DNA from: Sapria himalayana
Taxonomy: Eukaryota; Streptophyta; Magnoliopsida; Malpighiales; Rafflesiaceae
Direction of reading: 5' to 3'
Assembly: GCA_029783825.1 (NCBI GenBank)
Contig: JAREIK010000332.1
Coordinates: 1 to 64,000, forward strand
Length of the DNA: 64,000 nt
How positions within the stretch are numbered: the stretch's first letter is position 1; every line of letters begins with the position of its first letter. Below the pieces are notes generated by a model. That model was not told the DNA's origin. It made no database searches and saw only the letters and a program-made list of their open reading frames with translations. The position numbers and the translations under genes were made by a program. Below, in pieces: positions 25,401 to 40,000 of this stretch.

Positions 25401-28400
25401 TTTCAAAGGTTATAACCTATGAAAATGTGAAACAATTAAACTTTTTTTTGTTATTTTATTGTTTTAATAAAACCTATAAACCACTAAATGCCTAAAAACA
25501 TAAATCGCTAAACTCCTAAACGACAAAACTTCTAAATACTTAAACTATTATATTTAGTATACATTAATAATAAATCATAAATCTCATTTTAATTTTTATT
25601 AAGTATAATTTTAAATTTTTATTTTTATTTTTATTTTTATTTTTATTATTTATTAGTTTATTTTTATAGAAATATTAATTACAAAATAAATTATTAGTGA
25701 CACATATCTAATTTAAATAATTTATTTTTTATCAAAAAAAATAATATGCTTATAAAAAGAAGCAAAATTTTAAAAACAAAAATTTATTATTTTGTAATAT
25801 ATTTTATTTTGATTTTGAATCAATTTAGTTTTTACAATTTTATTTTAATTTATATCATTCTTATTAATAATAGTTTATTAATTTTTTATTGATCAGTATT
25901 ATAATATATATTAATAAAATTATTTATATTGAGTTTACATTATATATAATTATTAAGAATATTATAACTAAATATTATATTAACATTTAAAAAAAATTAA
26001 AAATTATTATATTTTCAAAGGTTATAACCTTCAAAAATTAAAAAAATCAAAAAATTTAATTTTTTATTTTTTCATTCTATAAATAAAAACTATAAATCAC
26101 TAAAGTCTTAAACACTTAAATCACTAAAACCCCAAAACACCTAAATACTTAAACCATTAAACTAGTATATCCTAAATATTGAATAATAAATCTTAATTTT
26201 ATTTGTATTCATTATAATTTTAAATATTCATGTTAATTATTTATTAGTTTATTTTTATAGAATTTATAATTAAAAATAAATTATGTGGAATAAAAATATA
26301 ATTTAAATAATTTACTTTTAATAACAAAAAATATAAACTTATAAAAAGAAGAAAAACATCAAAAAAATTATTATTAGTATTATATTTTACTTTGATTTTG
26401 AATAAATTTATGTTTTGCAAATAAAATTTTAAAAATATCTATCTTATTAATAATAGTTTATTAATTTATTTTTTGATCATTAATATAATATTTATCAATA
26501 TAATTGTTTATATTGAATTAACATGATATATAATTTTTAAGATTATCATAACTAAATATAGTATTCACATATAAAAAAAATTTAAAAATTGTTATATTTT
26601 CAAAGGTTATAACCTTCAAAAATGAGAAAAAATAATAAAAATAAATTTTTTGTTATATCATTGTTAAAATAAAACTTATAAATCATTAAATGCCTAAATA
26701 CATAAATCTCTAAACTCCTAAACCCCGAAGTCCCTAATTACCTAAACCTTTAAACTCGTAAACTTAAATATAATTTAAATACTTTATAGAAATAGTAATT
26801 ACAAAATAAATTATGAGAGACAAATATAATTTATATAATATATTTTTCATCAAAAAAAATATAATCTTATAAAATGATGCAAAAACTAAAAAAAATTATT
26901 ATTTAGTAATAAATTTTACTTTGATTTAGAATCATTTTAGGTTTTTTAATTATATTTTAATTTATATCTATCATATTAATAATAGTTTATTAATTTATTT
27001 TTTAATAATTGATATAATATTTATAAATAAAATTTTTTATATTTATTTTATATTATATATAGTTATAATAATTATTATCACTAAAAATTGTATTCACATT
27101 TTTAAAAAAATTTAAAATTATTATATTTTCAAATGTAATGGCATTTGAAAATGTGAAAAAATATCAAAAATAAATTTTTTGTTATTTCATTGTTTAAATT
27201 AAAGCTATAAACCATTAAATGCCTAAATAATTAATTGAATAACTTCTAAATCACGAAAACCCTAAATAGATAAATTTTTTAAATAGGTATATCCTAAATA
27301 ATAAATAATAAATCTCATTTTATTTTTTTCATTATAATTTTAAATATTCATTTTAATTATTTATTTGTTTATTTTTATATAAATATTAAATACAAAATAA
27401 ATTATAAGTTAGAAATATATAATTTATATAAATTACTTATCAACAAAAAAATATAGATAAACTTATTAAAAGAATAAAAAAATTAAAAAAAAAATTATTA
27501 TATAGTAATATATTTTACTTTATTTCTAAATCATTTTAGGTTTTGTAATTATATTTTAATTGATATCTAACTTATTAATAAAAGATTATTACTTTATTTT
27601 TTGATCATTATTAGAATATTTAACAATAAAAATATTTATATTTAATTTATATGATATATAAATTTAATAATTATTCTAATTAAATATTGTATTAACTTTT
27701 GAAAAAAAATTTAAAATTATTATATTTTCAAAGATTATAATAAATCTCATTTTTATTTGTTTTTATTTTAATTTAAAAAATTCATTTTCATTGTTTTGTT
27801 ATATATATATATATATATATTAAAATAAATAATGAGTTAAAAATATAATTTATAAAAATTATTTTTCATCAAAAAATAGATAAGCTTATAAAAAGAAAAA
27901 AAAATTAAAAAACAAATAATTATTATTAAGTAATATATTTTACTTTTCTTTTGAATCATTTTAGGTTTTGATATTATATTTTAAGTAATATCAATCTTCT
28001 TCATAATAGATTTTTAATTTATTTTTTGATAATTATTAGAATATATATCAATAAAAGTGTTTATATTGAATTTATATGATATATAATTATTATGATTATT
28101 ATAAATAAATATTTATTCACTTTTGAAAAAATTTTAAAAATTATTATATTTCAAAGGATATAACCATTGAAAATATCAAAAAATAATAAAAGTAAATTTT
28201 TTTTTTCTTAAATAAAACCTATAAACCACTAAATGCATACACAGTTAAATCAGTAAACTGCTAAACCCCATAATGCCTAAATACATAAACCATTAAACTG
28301 CTATATACTACTTAATAATTAATAAATCTAATTTTTATTTATATTTATGATAATTTTAAATATTCATTTTAATTATTTATTAGTTTATTTTTATTTAAAT

Positions 28401-29578
28401 ATTTATTACAAAATAAAGTATGAGTGCGACAAATATAATTTAATTAATTTATTTTTAATAAAAAAAATATACGATTCTAAAAGAAGTAAAATTTAAAAAT
28501 TAAAAATTATTATCCAGTAATATATTTTACTTAAATTTTGAGTCAATTTGGGTTTTGTAAATATTTTTTAATTAATATCTATCTTTTTATTAATAGTTTA
28601 TTAATTTAATTTTTGATCATTATTATATTTTCTATCAATAAAATTGTTTATATTGAATTTATATGATATCTAATTATTAATATTATTATAACTAAATATT
28701 GTATTCACATTTCAAAAAATTGTAAATATTATTATATTTTCAAAGGTTATAACCTATGAAAATGATAACAAATTATATAATTTTTTTTGTTATTTTATTT
28801 TTTTATATAAAACCTATAAACCACTAAAAGACTAAAAACATAAATCGCTAAACTCCTAACGACAAAACCTCTAAATACTTAAACTATTAAACTAGTATAC
28901 ATTAATAATAAATCTTAAATCTCATTTTAATTTTTATTTAGTATAATTTTAAATTTTTTTTAATTATTTATCAGTTTATTTTTATAGAAATATTAATTAC
29001 AAAATAAATTATTAGTGAGACAGATTTAATTTAAATTAAACCGGTATCCCTAAATAATAATTAATAAATAATAAATCTTATTTTTTTAATTATAATTTTA
29101 AATATTCATTTTAATTATTTATTTGTTTATTTATATATAAATATTAATTATAAAATAAATTATGAGTCAGTCAAATATAATTTATATAAATTATTTTTCA
29201 TCTAAAAAATATAGATAACTTATTAAAAGAAAAAAAATTCAAAAACAAAAAATTATTATATAGTAATATATTTTTCTTTGCTTCTAAATCATTTTAAGTT
29301 TTGTAATTATATTTTAATTAAAATCTATGTTATTATTAATGGATTATTAATTTTTTTTTGATTATTATTAGAATATTTATCAATAAAATTTTTTATATTG
29401 AATTTATATAATATATAAATATAATGATTAGTATAACTAAATATTGTATTCACATTTGAAAAAAATTTAAAAATTATTATATTTTCAAAGGTTATAACCT
29501 TTGAAAATATCAAAAAATAATAAAAATAATTTTTTTGTTTTTTTATTTTTTAAATAAAACCTATAAACCTCTAAATGC
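22441..29578 (-). repeat. Satellite array segment 4, minus orientation
   Basis: Same satellite, reversed: the telomere-like tract now reads as CCTAAA-type motifs (aaacctataaaccactaaatgcctaaa). It includes (TA)n runs near 23176 and 27801, the truncated-monomer marker near 26750, and short hybrid monomers near 24355 and 29040. No gene was seen. Open frames here are low-complexity. Confidence 0.92.
29482..29507. repeat. Perfect 26-bp satellite dyad beside hAT copy 2
   Basis: This is the same perfect dyad as at 19772-19797 (half-site TTTTCAAAGGTTA). It lies about 70 bp from the hAT insertion site. Confidence 0.85.
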
Positions 29579-30390
29579 TAGGGGTGCTAATGGGATGGGA
29601 CGAAATGGGGATTACAAATCTCCACTCCCTTCCCACAGTTCGGAGATTTATTTTTAAAGATTTAGACCCATCCCATTGGTTGAAAATATTGGGATGGGAT
29701 GGGATGGAAATCACGGATTTTGGGTAGGAGAAAATGGTTCCAGAATGGAACGGAGTTCAGACATTTTTTTCAATTTATTTTCTTCAAACCGGCTAAGTTA
29801 GTTCATGTAGAAACCTTTTGTTGTACCATTTATCATTCCTTAGTTATGTATCTTTCAAACTCAAATTAGGCTAATTTTGTTTTGTCAAATAGGCTGAATA
29901 CCGCAAACGAGTTCCATTACCTTGTCAAGAGCATTGATGTGCAGAAAAGGATAGAAATTTTAAATAGAATGGGAATGAGTTGTGTGCTTAATTTGGTTCT
30001 TTGTTTTTTCACAAGTTGGCTTTGTTCAGCCGAGTGAAAGTTAAAAATAATAGCAATACTACATTTTTTAAACAATTACGTAAAATATTAAGGAATAGCT
30101 AAAGATGACCACAAACATTTGTAGCATCAATTACTACTTAAGTAATTGCTAACATTAGGCAGCTTAATATAAAAAAAATACAACTAATAACAACCATTAT
30201 AATAATCATTACAAAGGTCCGTCCCGGAATAGCAACGAAAATCCAAACCCAATTAATTATCTCTTCTAAAACTCCTCCCTCTTCATCCTCTACTGTAGAA
30301 GGACAACCAAAAATGAAAACGTTTTAATCATGTAGACATAAATTCTAAGATGAAAGAGTAATAAAAAAACAAAATATTACCTTATAAAAT

Positions 30391-31831
30391 TTAATACACC
30401 CATTCCAAATTTAGTTGGCCAGCTATAGTTGGAAGAATATTTGGATATTGAGACCCCTCTGAAAATTGTAATTGAACCATATTTTTATTAAATTGAATGA
30501 ATAAAATAAGTAAAAGTGAAATTAAAATTTACAAGATTTGTATACTAACCTGATTCATTATCATCATGGTATTGAACTTATTCTTCAATATCAATATTTT
30601 TGTTTGAGCTTCTCAACCAATCTTGTAGGCATATGAGAACTTCAGCTATAATAGGTGTTAAATAACTTCTAAATTTATCTAAAGTTTTCCCCCGAGTGCT
30701 AAATGTAGATTCGTAGGCTACAGTAGATTTTTGGATAGCAAATACATCCCTTTCTACATTTTCCAAAGAAGGATACCTAACCTCATTTACCTTCCACCAG
30801 TTTAAAAGATCAAAATCAATTCTATTTTTTTCAAGTTTCTCCTCCAAGTACCTATCCAACTCTTCCAAAGCTGCAACTTCTTATTCTTTCTCCAATTCAA
30901 CAAAAAAATCATCAACATAAGTATCACTACCATCAAAGAAATCATCATTTTTCTTCAACACACTAGAAGAGAAATCATCTTCTTTTGATTCATCTTCAGT
31001 TAAATGTTTATAATCATCCATCATCTCATTTAAAGCATTTATAACATTTTTCACCAAATTTAATCCAATTCCTCTCCATAATGCTAATTGTACTTAACCT
31101 TGAGATATTTGAGCTTATATCTAGGATCCAACACAACTGCTACAAAAAACATAATATTTGTTGACTGGAGAGAACCCCATTATTTGTTGAATTTATGCCT
31201 CATTTTCATATCCATTTCAGACATCATTGTATCTCAACTATTTTCACAAAGCTCAATTTTTTTCAAAATTCGAATAATCTCAGATAAATAAATACTAGAG
31301 GTAGAATATTATGAGCCATAAACTTTACAAGTTACTCATAAAAACATTTCAACAAACGAGCCGAATTTTTGGAGTTTGTTCAATCTCTCTCAGTTGTAAC
31401 ATTTGAACCTAACTCCTTCAAAAACCTTTTGTCTTTGTCCTCCAACTTATCAAATTGTTTTTGATATTTTATATCAGTTTGTAGCATCAAATAAGTTGAA
31501 TTTCATCTTGTAGGACAATCTAATTGCAATGAAGATCCATATGTCAAGTTGGCTTCTTCAACACATAACTTAAACATATCTAATCTTTTAGGACTGCTCC
31601 TCACATATTTCACCACACCTCTAATTTTTTGAATAGCACCCTCAACTACTGCAATGCCATCTATGACAATTAAGTTTAGGATATGAGCACAAAATCTCAT
31701 ATGAAAATGCTCGCCTCTCAAAGGTACAACACTTTTCTTCACAAGCCTTTTTTTCAATTGTTCAACTACAACATCATTATTTGATGCATTATCAACTGTA
31801 ATGCACATCAACTTTCTCAAACCCCATTCAT
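30391..31831 (-). pseudogene. hAT transposase pseudogene copy 2, C-terminal part
   Basis: This is the 3' half of the copy-2 transposase, cut at 31831 by the CACTA insertion. It begins within WGLRKLMCITVDNASNN (second catalytic Asp) and keeps the C..H motif (FCAHILNLIV), the RSSPKRLDMFKL block, and the dimerisation block at 30578-30868 (FDLLNWWKVNEVRYPSL, STVAYESTFST). A small last exon ends at the stop at 30391. The C-terminal block is cleaner than in copy 1 (an unbroken 96-codon frame), but stops occur elsewhere, for example just after the EKE motif near 30885. The N-terminal part lies at 45179-46031. Confidence 0.88.
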
Positions 31832-31860
31832 CCACTAGCGTGACATAAAAAGTCTATACA

Positions 31861-31994
31861 TATAATGACATTTTTTTGCAGTGTCATTGAATCATACCTT
31901 GATACTAAAATAAAGTGTCATTTTTATTAACAATGACACTTAATTTTAGCATCAAGGTATTATTCTACGACACTGCAAAAAAAACATCATTATA
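31861..31994. repeat. Subterminal fold-back (about 62-bp arms) at the CACTA left end
   Basis: 31861-31925 and 31932-31994 are imperfect inverted copies around a 6-base loop. Both contain aatgacac/gtgtcatt, a taccttgat/atcaaggta block, and TTTTTTGCAGTG against CACTGCAAAAAA. CACTGCAAAAAA at 31971 resembles a usual CACTA terminal repeat more than the actual left tip does. Confidence 0.7.
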
Positions 31995-33417
31995 TGTTGT
32001 AGCTATCATACATTTTTTAAAAACTATGACACTTAGTAAAAGCGCCAAGGAAGATTATGATTTAAATAAATTTAAATTTAATAATTATTGTTAATATATT
32101 TTCACATGTTATTATTATACTGCATGCACATAAGAACAACATTCTTTACAATCCATACCAAGAATATAGTTTTCAAGTACAAAGGGGAACTCGGACTTCT
32201 TACAAATCAACAAAAAAATATAACACAATTTCAACATTCATTTCTTAAATTCAATTAAAAATTTTTGATATATGCAACCCAATTGTGCCTTATCTCCATA
32301 AAACTGGTTCATGCTAGCCTGACAAAGTTGAGAGGTAATTTCCAAATAAAGTAACCCACATAAAAAAAGATACACAATAAATACTTACACTTGCAGAAAA
32401 AATTATATTATGGAGCATTGGAAAAAAAACTTCAATGATAACAACATATCATAAAAATAATTTATATAACAATTGACATATACGATTAAACAAATTTAAC
32501 AACAACAAAAACAGAGTTAGTAGTATTGGATAAAATATAAAGCAGGAGATTTATCAATTATGACATAAAAGTTGATAAAATTTTTTAAAATACAAAACAA
32601 TAATAATTAATTTAAAACCTGTGTGTGTAGTGAGTTTAAAGATCTCAAAAACAACATGAAAAAACACTACAAAAACCAATTAAATATAATAAAATGAAAA
32701 GTTAAATTACTTGTCATCTTCCCAACACATCAAAAAAAACTCGATGAGATGCTATGTAATGTAATTTCAAGTTCAATTTGATTACACAAATATAATAATC
32801 CAATCAACTAATAGTTTTAGATTCATTAATAAAATATTGGCTGCATGAAAAAAAAATCGTGCCTTGCAATAATAATTGTGTTTTATAAGGGTGAAAAGGT
32901 AATTTACACTATTGTGGTAAAGTATCGAAGCCTGAATTCAAAATCACAATTTTTCCCATTTTCAATCTACAAAAAAAAATCTATGGTTGACAACATAAAC
33001 AAAAGATTGTATGAAAACTAAAAAATTCTAATTACATATTCAAGTTTTGAATATTTAATTGAAAGTAAGAAGCAATAACTATGATCTCATTAAAAAAATA
33101 CATTTATTATCACAATAGTTCATGGACCATTCCAAAGTTGGAAAGGTCCATGAACTTGACCAAAAAAAAGTTTACCTTTAAACGCCTTAGAATCATGCAT
33201 ACAATATAATAACTTAATTCAACATATGAAAATTATAGAAATATAATTAATGTTTAAAGAAAATACTAAAATGTCTTCACATGATTATGTCGAACAATTT
33301 ACCTTAAGTCATAGTTTGGGTCAAAAGAGATATAAATTACGAACCTCATCAAAAGTTAAAGTTAGAAATGCCAAAATTTGTTCATGCTGCAATACAAAAA
33401 AGTGTCCCCAATGCTTT
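31995..33417. other. CACTA 3' non-coding region
   Basis: This AT-rich stretch lies between the left fold-back and the end of the Ulp1-bearing gene. No coding motifs, tRNA or known repeat were recognised on either strand. The plus-strand frame at 33250-33438 overlaps the end of that gene in antisense and is not supported. Confidence 0.5.
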
Positions 33418-33712
33418 TCAAACCAAGGAAAGTATTAATTGAGTCACCAGCATCACCCATTCAGATCGTACTTCATCCAACTCATCTTTGTTGTATGATT
33501 CCTTTCCATTAAACTATTGAAAAGTAAAGTATTATCTTAATCAATAAAATTGGAAAACTAAAAATAACTGATATATTGAGAAATAACAAATCAACACATA
33601 TCTTTGATGTTAGACATCCTTAATCAAGAATGATATCTCTCATATATCTCATCACATAGTATCCACATTCAACACTACATTGTTGTCTTGGGCACTGAAT
33701 GTAAAATAAAAT

Positions 33713-33774
<62 letters not shown>

Positions 33775-36726
33775 AGTTACTTGCAAGTCATATTGTAAAA
33801 AGTTTAAAATTAAGCAGAAGACACTAAATATTATTTTACTCAGTTAATGAGTTATGTACCACTAGTACAACCCAATTAGGCTCTCTTTTTGATGATATAT
33901 GTTTTTTAAAGTGAAGATTTCTTTGAGCCCTGCATTAAGAAAAAAAATTTATGTTGCCACCAAATGCTTCATTCTATAATAAGAAGAAAAAAACTTACAT
34001 ATTAACAATGTCTTCAAGATCATCTGTAGGTTGATGATGCAAGGAATCAAGGTAATAAGCGATCAAAGTCCTTATTTCAAGTACCACCAATATCCAATGA
34101 CAACTACAAAATTAACATTAGTGTAACAACATATCATTTATAATTTGATATATATGCATATTTATAATCTTACTTATGTAAAATAACTTACCCTGGGTTA
34201 TATGGAATAAAAACAAAATTTACATTATTTGCATTCATCAACCGATTAGTTATAACCCTTGACCTATTTTTCTTGCTTGCTTCTCTCAATCCAGCTTTGG
34301 AAACCAAGGTAGGATTTACAAAAATAAATTGCTCTGCCTCTTTAGCATCAACCATCTTTTTATGCAAAAGCCTAATTTAATTTCACACAATATTTAAAAG
34401 TAATAATATTTTAATTTAACTTATTTTAAATACAATTCGCATAATGAAAAATTAAAGCATAAATAAAATAGTTAAAATAAATGAAAAACATATTAAATTT
34501 TTATCTTACCATATATAGAATAAAAGGCAATTAGATGACACCTCTGTTGATGATATAATGATATCCATGTCTTCTTTCATGAGGATGGTCTTAAATGACT
34601 GTCCAAAAACCTCCTCTATGATTTCTACTGCATGTACGATCTCATCCTTTAAAAGCGCCCAACTAATGTAGCAAAGTTCTTGATATCTACAGGATTCTCA
34701 TCATTTAAACTCAGTGTTCTCTCTCTATTACTATGTTTCTTAAATTTCTTTAAATCCTATCAAACATAAAATATCATTGCATAAATAAGAATTGTCCTAG
34801 ATAAACTAGTATTATTATTATTATTAAGAAATATTTTATTAAAAAAAAACACATACGTGGATGTGAAGAGTTGTAGGAATGACAAATTGGGCAGGCCATA
34901 AAATTTGATACCCAATAGCATCTCCAATAGTGGTAATTTGGCTTGGAATAGGTACAGGAAGTAATGCATTTGGATCATAAGAAACAATCACGGCAACAAA
35001 GAAGTTAGCACCACATTCAAGTACCATAGTTCCAGCTGCAACAACATTTTCTTTTGTCCCTATGGCCAATTGACAATTCCTTTTCTGTAAAATGAAACTT
35101 TGTTGTTTAGTTATATGCAATCATCTAAAGTTGATAATTTCCACGTAGAAAAGAATTAGTTAGACAAAATTGAGTTATCATAACTTAATGAGCTTATTAA
35201 TATAATTTATCATGCTAACTTATATTATAACATTACTTCTATATTTTCATATCAACTAGGTAAGTTGATATGAAAATTATGAGTTTGTGTTACCATATTT
35301 ATATTAAAGAACATAATATTAAATACAACTTACCTTTTTTGATTCTAGCATAGGTAAAGTGTGGTCTTCTACTCGACGTTTTGGTTGCTCAACACTTTCT
35401 GGAAAGGACATATTGTTTTTGAAGCATGTTAGAGCTACCAATATCAGATTGAGCTGCGGTGGCTACCATCTGAGAGAGTTGGAATAAAATCTTTGCCTCA
35501 AAATTTGATTGTCGCTCTTGCAATTCTTTCATAAATTCCCACAAAGCACTATCAGCCATAGAATGAAAATAATGTCGTGGAGTATAATCTTTCCTTTAGC
35601 TCGTACTCGACCACTATATTTTTGAGTTCCCAATGCTTTTGTAAGTATGTCATTTCCATTGAAACTCAAACTGCTTTCTTGTGACTGTTGCAACTTCATA
35701 TCCTAATACACAATTATATTATAAAATTAAATGTCATATTGGTTAAAATAAATAAGTTTATACCGTAAATGAAATATTTGTTCCATAACTTATATTTACA
35801 ATCTTCTCCACTACTAGAATGACCACTTCATCATACGTGCCATCTTTTTTAACCATCGCTTTCTTCCATAACACACTTCTATCAATGACTCTTGTAAAGC
35901 TGGTTTCTACCATCTTTTATAATATTGCAATGTAATATAATGAGTCTCTAGGCAAATTCAACAAAAAAATAAAAAGTAAAGTAACAACATATTTAACTTA
36001 CCATCTCCGCCTCAAGACCAGCATATCCCTTCCTACTAAGATGATGATTATAAATATGCTTTTTCCTTCTTTCCTTTTGAACATCTCTAAACTCCTATAA
36101 TTTTTAATTTATATTAAGTAAAGAAAAATTGAGAAAAAACCATGAAAATAATTAGAAATTTACATGAAAACTTTGAGTCAATCTTTCTTTGACAAAAATT
36201 GTCCAATCTTCATCTTCAATAAAACTGTATTCAGATGGTGGGTTGTTAAGAAGCTCGAGTTGGTCTTTGAATGGAATGATATACTTTGTAGTCAACATGT
36301 TCTTGAAAGATCTAAAGAACCTGCCAATTGTTTTCATACAATTCCTTCTACTTTTTCAATTCAATGTAAATGCAGCCTAGAAGTAATGAACATAGTTATT
36401 AGTTGTTAAAAAAATTTGCAAATAAAATTAGAAAACTTAAAAAATAGAAAAAATAAATACAAGTTTACCTCAATGGAGTCCCATAATTTTTTATTCAATT
36501 GCTTAGGTACATGGTGCCAAGTGCTATATCTAATTGGGACTATGGTATGTGCCAATACCCCTAAATAAGTTGTGAGATGCACCGCAGCTTGTCCGACATA
36601 AACACCATCGACATTATACTTAACTGAAAGTTTAATTCCTTTGCTCTTATTCTTGATAATCATTGGCTTTCTTGTTATCCCTCTACATATATTTCTTGTA
36701 GTAGCTTTATCTTGTTCCATTTCCAT
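33418..36726 (-). pseudogene. CACTA TNP1-like protein fused to a Ulp1/C48 peptidase domain, broken
   Basis: On the minus strand, exons recognisable as the plant En/Spm TNP1-like (Transposase_24) family run: 36726-36469 (YLGVLAHTIVPIRYSTWHHV, LWDSIE then GTAAAC); 36376-36164 (IIPFKDQLELL, PPSEYSFIEDEDW); 36094-36002 (EFRDVQKERRKKHIYNHHLS, KGYAGLEAEM); about 35914-35765 (VIDRSVLWKKAM, KDGTYDE); about 35704-35340 (GNDILTKALGT, then a glutamine-rich helix); and about 35093-34855 (CQLAIGTKENVVAAGT, TIGDAIGYQILWP). A Ulp1-type cysteine-protease region follows: HW (His 34097-34099), YYLDSL (Asp 34046-34048), PRQ and ECGYYVMRYM (Cys 33665-33667), ending with DELDEVRSEW and a stop at 33418. The His-Asp-Gln-Cys order and spacing fit C48. 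At least one stop (near 36357) and frame breaks near 34660 and 35580 disable it. A (TA)n run lies in an intron. The protease could cut SUMO-like conjugates, but this is inference. Confidence 0.82.
33715..33772. repeat. (AT)n microsatellite, 58 bp
   Basis: This is a pure AT dinucleotide run inside an intron of the CACTA Ulp1-bearing gene, just upstream (minus-strand sense) of the exon with the catalytic Cys. Confidence 0.95.
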
Positions 36727-37020
36727 ACCTATCAAAAAAAAAATAATAACTTTTTAAAAAAAGTACAAGGATATAAAAAAATATATAAATGGAAAAAATT
36801 TAACTAATTAAAGGCATTACCTAATCCGCTATTTTGCACAAAACATAATAATGTCAGTTTTTAGAATATTCTCAACTTGCCATTAACTAAAATTGAAAGA
36901 ATAACATTTATCTAATAACAAAGAGGAATAAATTAACAAGTCCGCATACATTTAAACAACAAAAAACTTTAGAAGCGTATTAATTCACAAAGCCATAACA
37001 AAGATAAAAATTGGAAACAT

Positions 37021-40000
37021 TTATGATTTGTTCTCGACCCAAATTCCCTCACAATCATCTTGATTACAAATTTTATTAGATTCATCCAATGCATCAAATA
37101 ATTCAACTTGTGGCAAAGAAGATATGACTGGATTTTGTTCAATAGAAATGTCCATGGGATCATCATCATTTGCTCTTTTTGTGAAGTCTTGTTAAGGAGT
37201 CGACAAAACAATTGACCATCTTGGATTAAGCTCATCTTGTAAATAGAAGACTTTCTTAGCCTGGAAGGCTAATATGAACGGATCTGACTTATGAGCCAAT
37301 CTGCTAAAGTCAACTAAGGTAAACCCAATATCATTGACCCTGATTCCATTATTATTATCAACCCAATCACACTTAAAGACTGTAATTCTGAACATAGTAT
37401 AATCTAGGTCCCAAATCTCTATAATAACCTCATAGAAACAAAGTTCACCGAAAATAGGATTTTTATCCTTTGCACTAGCAATTTGCATTGTCGTTGATAC
37501 AATACTAACTCCGTTATTTTGGGTAGCTAGTAAATCATCACGCTCTTTGGTATTATATTGACACCCATTTATGACATAACCATTATACTTTATCACATAA
37601 ATGTTTGGACCATGAGCTATCCATTTAAGGGTTTCAGATACAGGTTCATTATTTTCCAATGCAACTTCAACCTATAGAAATAAGATAAAGATATAATTTA
37701 TATGGTGACCAATAATGAAAATGAAAAGGAAAATTTAATAAACCATTGTAGTACCTTTTTTTGTAACCAAAAGGTAAAAGTACGAGCAAGCTCATCCTGT
37801 AACCACTTTTTCCTTTTTGATTGACGTGGATATTTCGCTTTCAGCCATTGCATGTGCTCTCTATGAGGTCATGTATAAAAATTAAATAATTAGAATAATA
37901 TATAATACATACAACAAATAAAGAAACAAAAAGTTAGTGGTGCTTACTCAATATAAGGTTGGACAATTGATGTATTTTCCAACACATAATGATGTGCTTG
38001 TAACCATAAATTGGATTCGGCCTTCATAGTAAGACCTCCAAATATTGGTGCCCCGACTATGTGGTCAATGTTTGAACTACTAGCAATTCCAATTGCTTCC
38101 ATATTTGATAAGTACTCTATACAAAACTTGATTCCTTCTTCTGCAATATAGCATTCAACAATACAACCTTTAAGTCTAGTATGATTTCATACATAGCCTT
38201 TTAACACTTTCATAAACCTTTCAAATGAGTACATCCACCTAAAGTAAACCGGTCCACAAAGTCTCACTTCTCTTACAAGATGCACAGTAAGATGCACCAT
38301 GATATCAAAGAAAGAAGGTGGGAAGTACTTTTCAAACAAGCATAATGTCACCACTATCTCATTTTGTAACTCATCTAATGAAGGAACATCAATGACTTTA
38401 GTACAGAGAGCATTAAAAAATAAACTCAATCTACAAATTGCATTCCTCACATGCTTGGGCAAGATAGAACGTAACAAAACCGGCAAAAATTGTTGTATTA
38501 ATACATGATAGTCATGGGATTTTAAGCCATTAAGTTTCAAGTCTTCAATTGACACGAGGTTTCGAAGGTTCGAACTATATCCATATGGAACCATCAATTG
38601 TGAAAGTGTTTAGCAAAACACATTTTTTTCCTTTGTAGAAAGTGTATAACATGCAGGAGGGAGATATGTTCTCTTCGAATCAAACACTAGTGCCAATTCG
38701 CTCCTTAAGCCCGTATATACAAGATCCAAGCGAGTATTAAGCTCATCCTTTGTCTTACCTACACTATTGAGTAAGGTACCAATAATGCTTTCACAAATAT
38801 TTTTCTCAATATGCATTACATCCAAATTATGAAGAACATGAAGATATTTCCAATAATCAAGATCAAAGAAAATTGACTTCTTTTTCCAACAAGTAGTATT
38901 GTTGATTTCATATTTTCCTAGAATAACCCTTTTTTTCCCCCAAGAATTGAAAATTCCATTGATTTTTTTTAATATTTCCTCGCTAGTCAATATTTTTGGA
39001 GGTGACCCGAACTCTTGTTTTCCATCAAATGCTTTCTTTTATTTCCTATAAGGATGGTTTCTTGGAAGAAATCGTCTATGTCCAGTATATGAGTTCTTTT
39101 TTCCATGCTTTAACCTACAAGAATATGTTTCTTCTCCACATATTGGACAACCATAATATCCTTTAACTTTGCATCCTGACATGTTTCCATATGTAGAAAA
39201 ATCATTTATTGTCCATAAAAGAACGGCTCTTAAAGTAAAGATTTCTTGTTTATGTGCATCATAAACTTGAACTCAGACTTCCCACAATGTTTTAAGATCA
39301 ACTATTAGCGGTGTTAAATAGACATCAATGTCATTGCCAGGTTGGCGTGAACATGAAATTAATAAAGATAACATCATAAATTTTCTTTTCATGCACAAAC
39401 ATGGAGGAAGGTTGTAAATTACCACGAGAATGGGCCAACAACTATATTTGCTATTAAATGAGCTATGAGGATTTATGTCATCTGCAGAAATTGCAAGTCT
39501 CAGGTTTCTAAGTTCTTTTAAATACTCAGGCCATCTATGATCAACATGCTTCCATGATGGTGAATATGATGGATGACGTATTTTCCCATCGAAATTTTTT
39601 TCTTCGAAATGCCATATGAGCTCTTTGCAATTTTTGATGATTGAAACATTCTTCTAAATCTTGGAATTGAAGAAAAATACCACAATACTTTCGCAGGAAC
39701 TTCTTTTCTCCTCTTAGTTCTAGTGTTTATCTATCTTCCACCTCAAAGTTCCACAGGTAGGACCTAAGGATGCATCTTTCAACTCATTCCGATAAAGTAC
39801 ACAATCATTTGGGCACGCATGGATTTTCTCATATTCCATTCCCAAAGAATTTAATGTCTTTTTTGCTTCATACATCGACAAAGGCAATTCATTGTTTAAA
39901 CTTTAAAGGCAATATTTCTTCAAGAATTTGTAAAAGCTCTGAAAAGCTATTATCAGACCACCCAAAACGTACTTTCAAGTTGTATAATTTGATCAAGACT

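Noticed and set aside
31088..31291. Plus-strand 67-codon frame in hAT copy 2, with a similar one in copy 1 (15905-16096)
   Set aside because: It is the exact antisense of the transposase region ending DPRYKL, a shadow frame.
33250..33438. Plus-strand frame with a cysteine-rich stretch (CSCCNTKKCPQC) that suggests a zinc finger
   Set aside because: It overlaps the end of the Ulp1-bearing gene in antisense and has no support from family or context.
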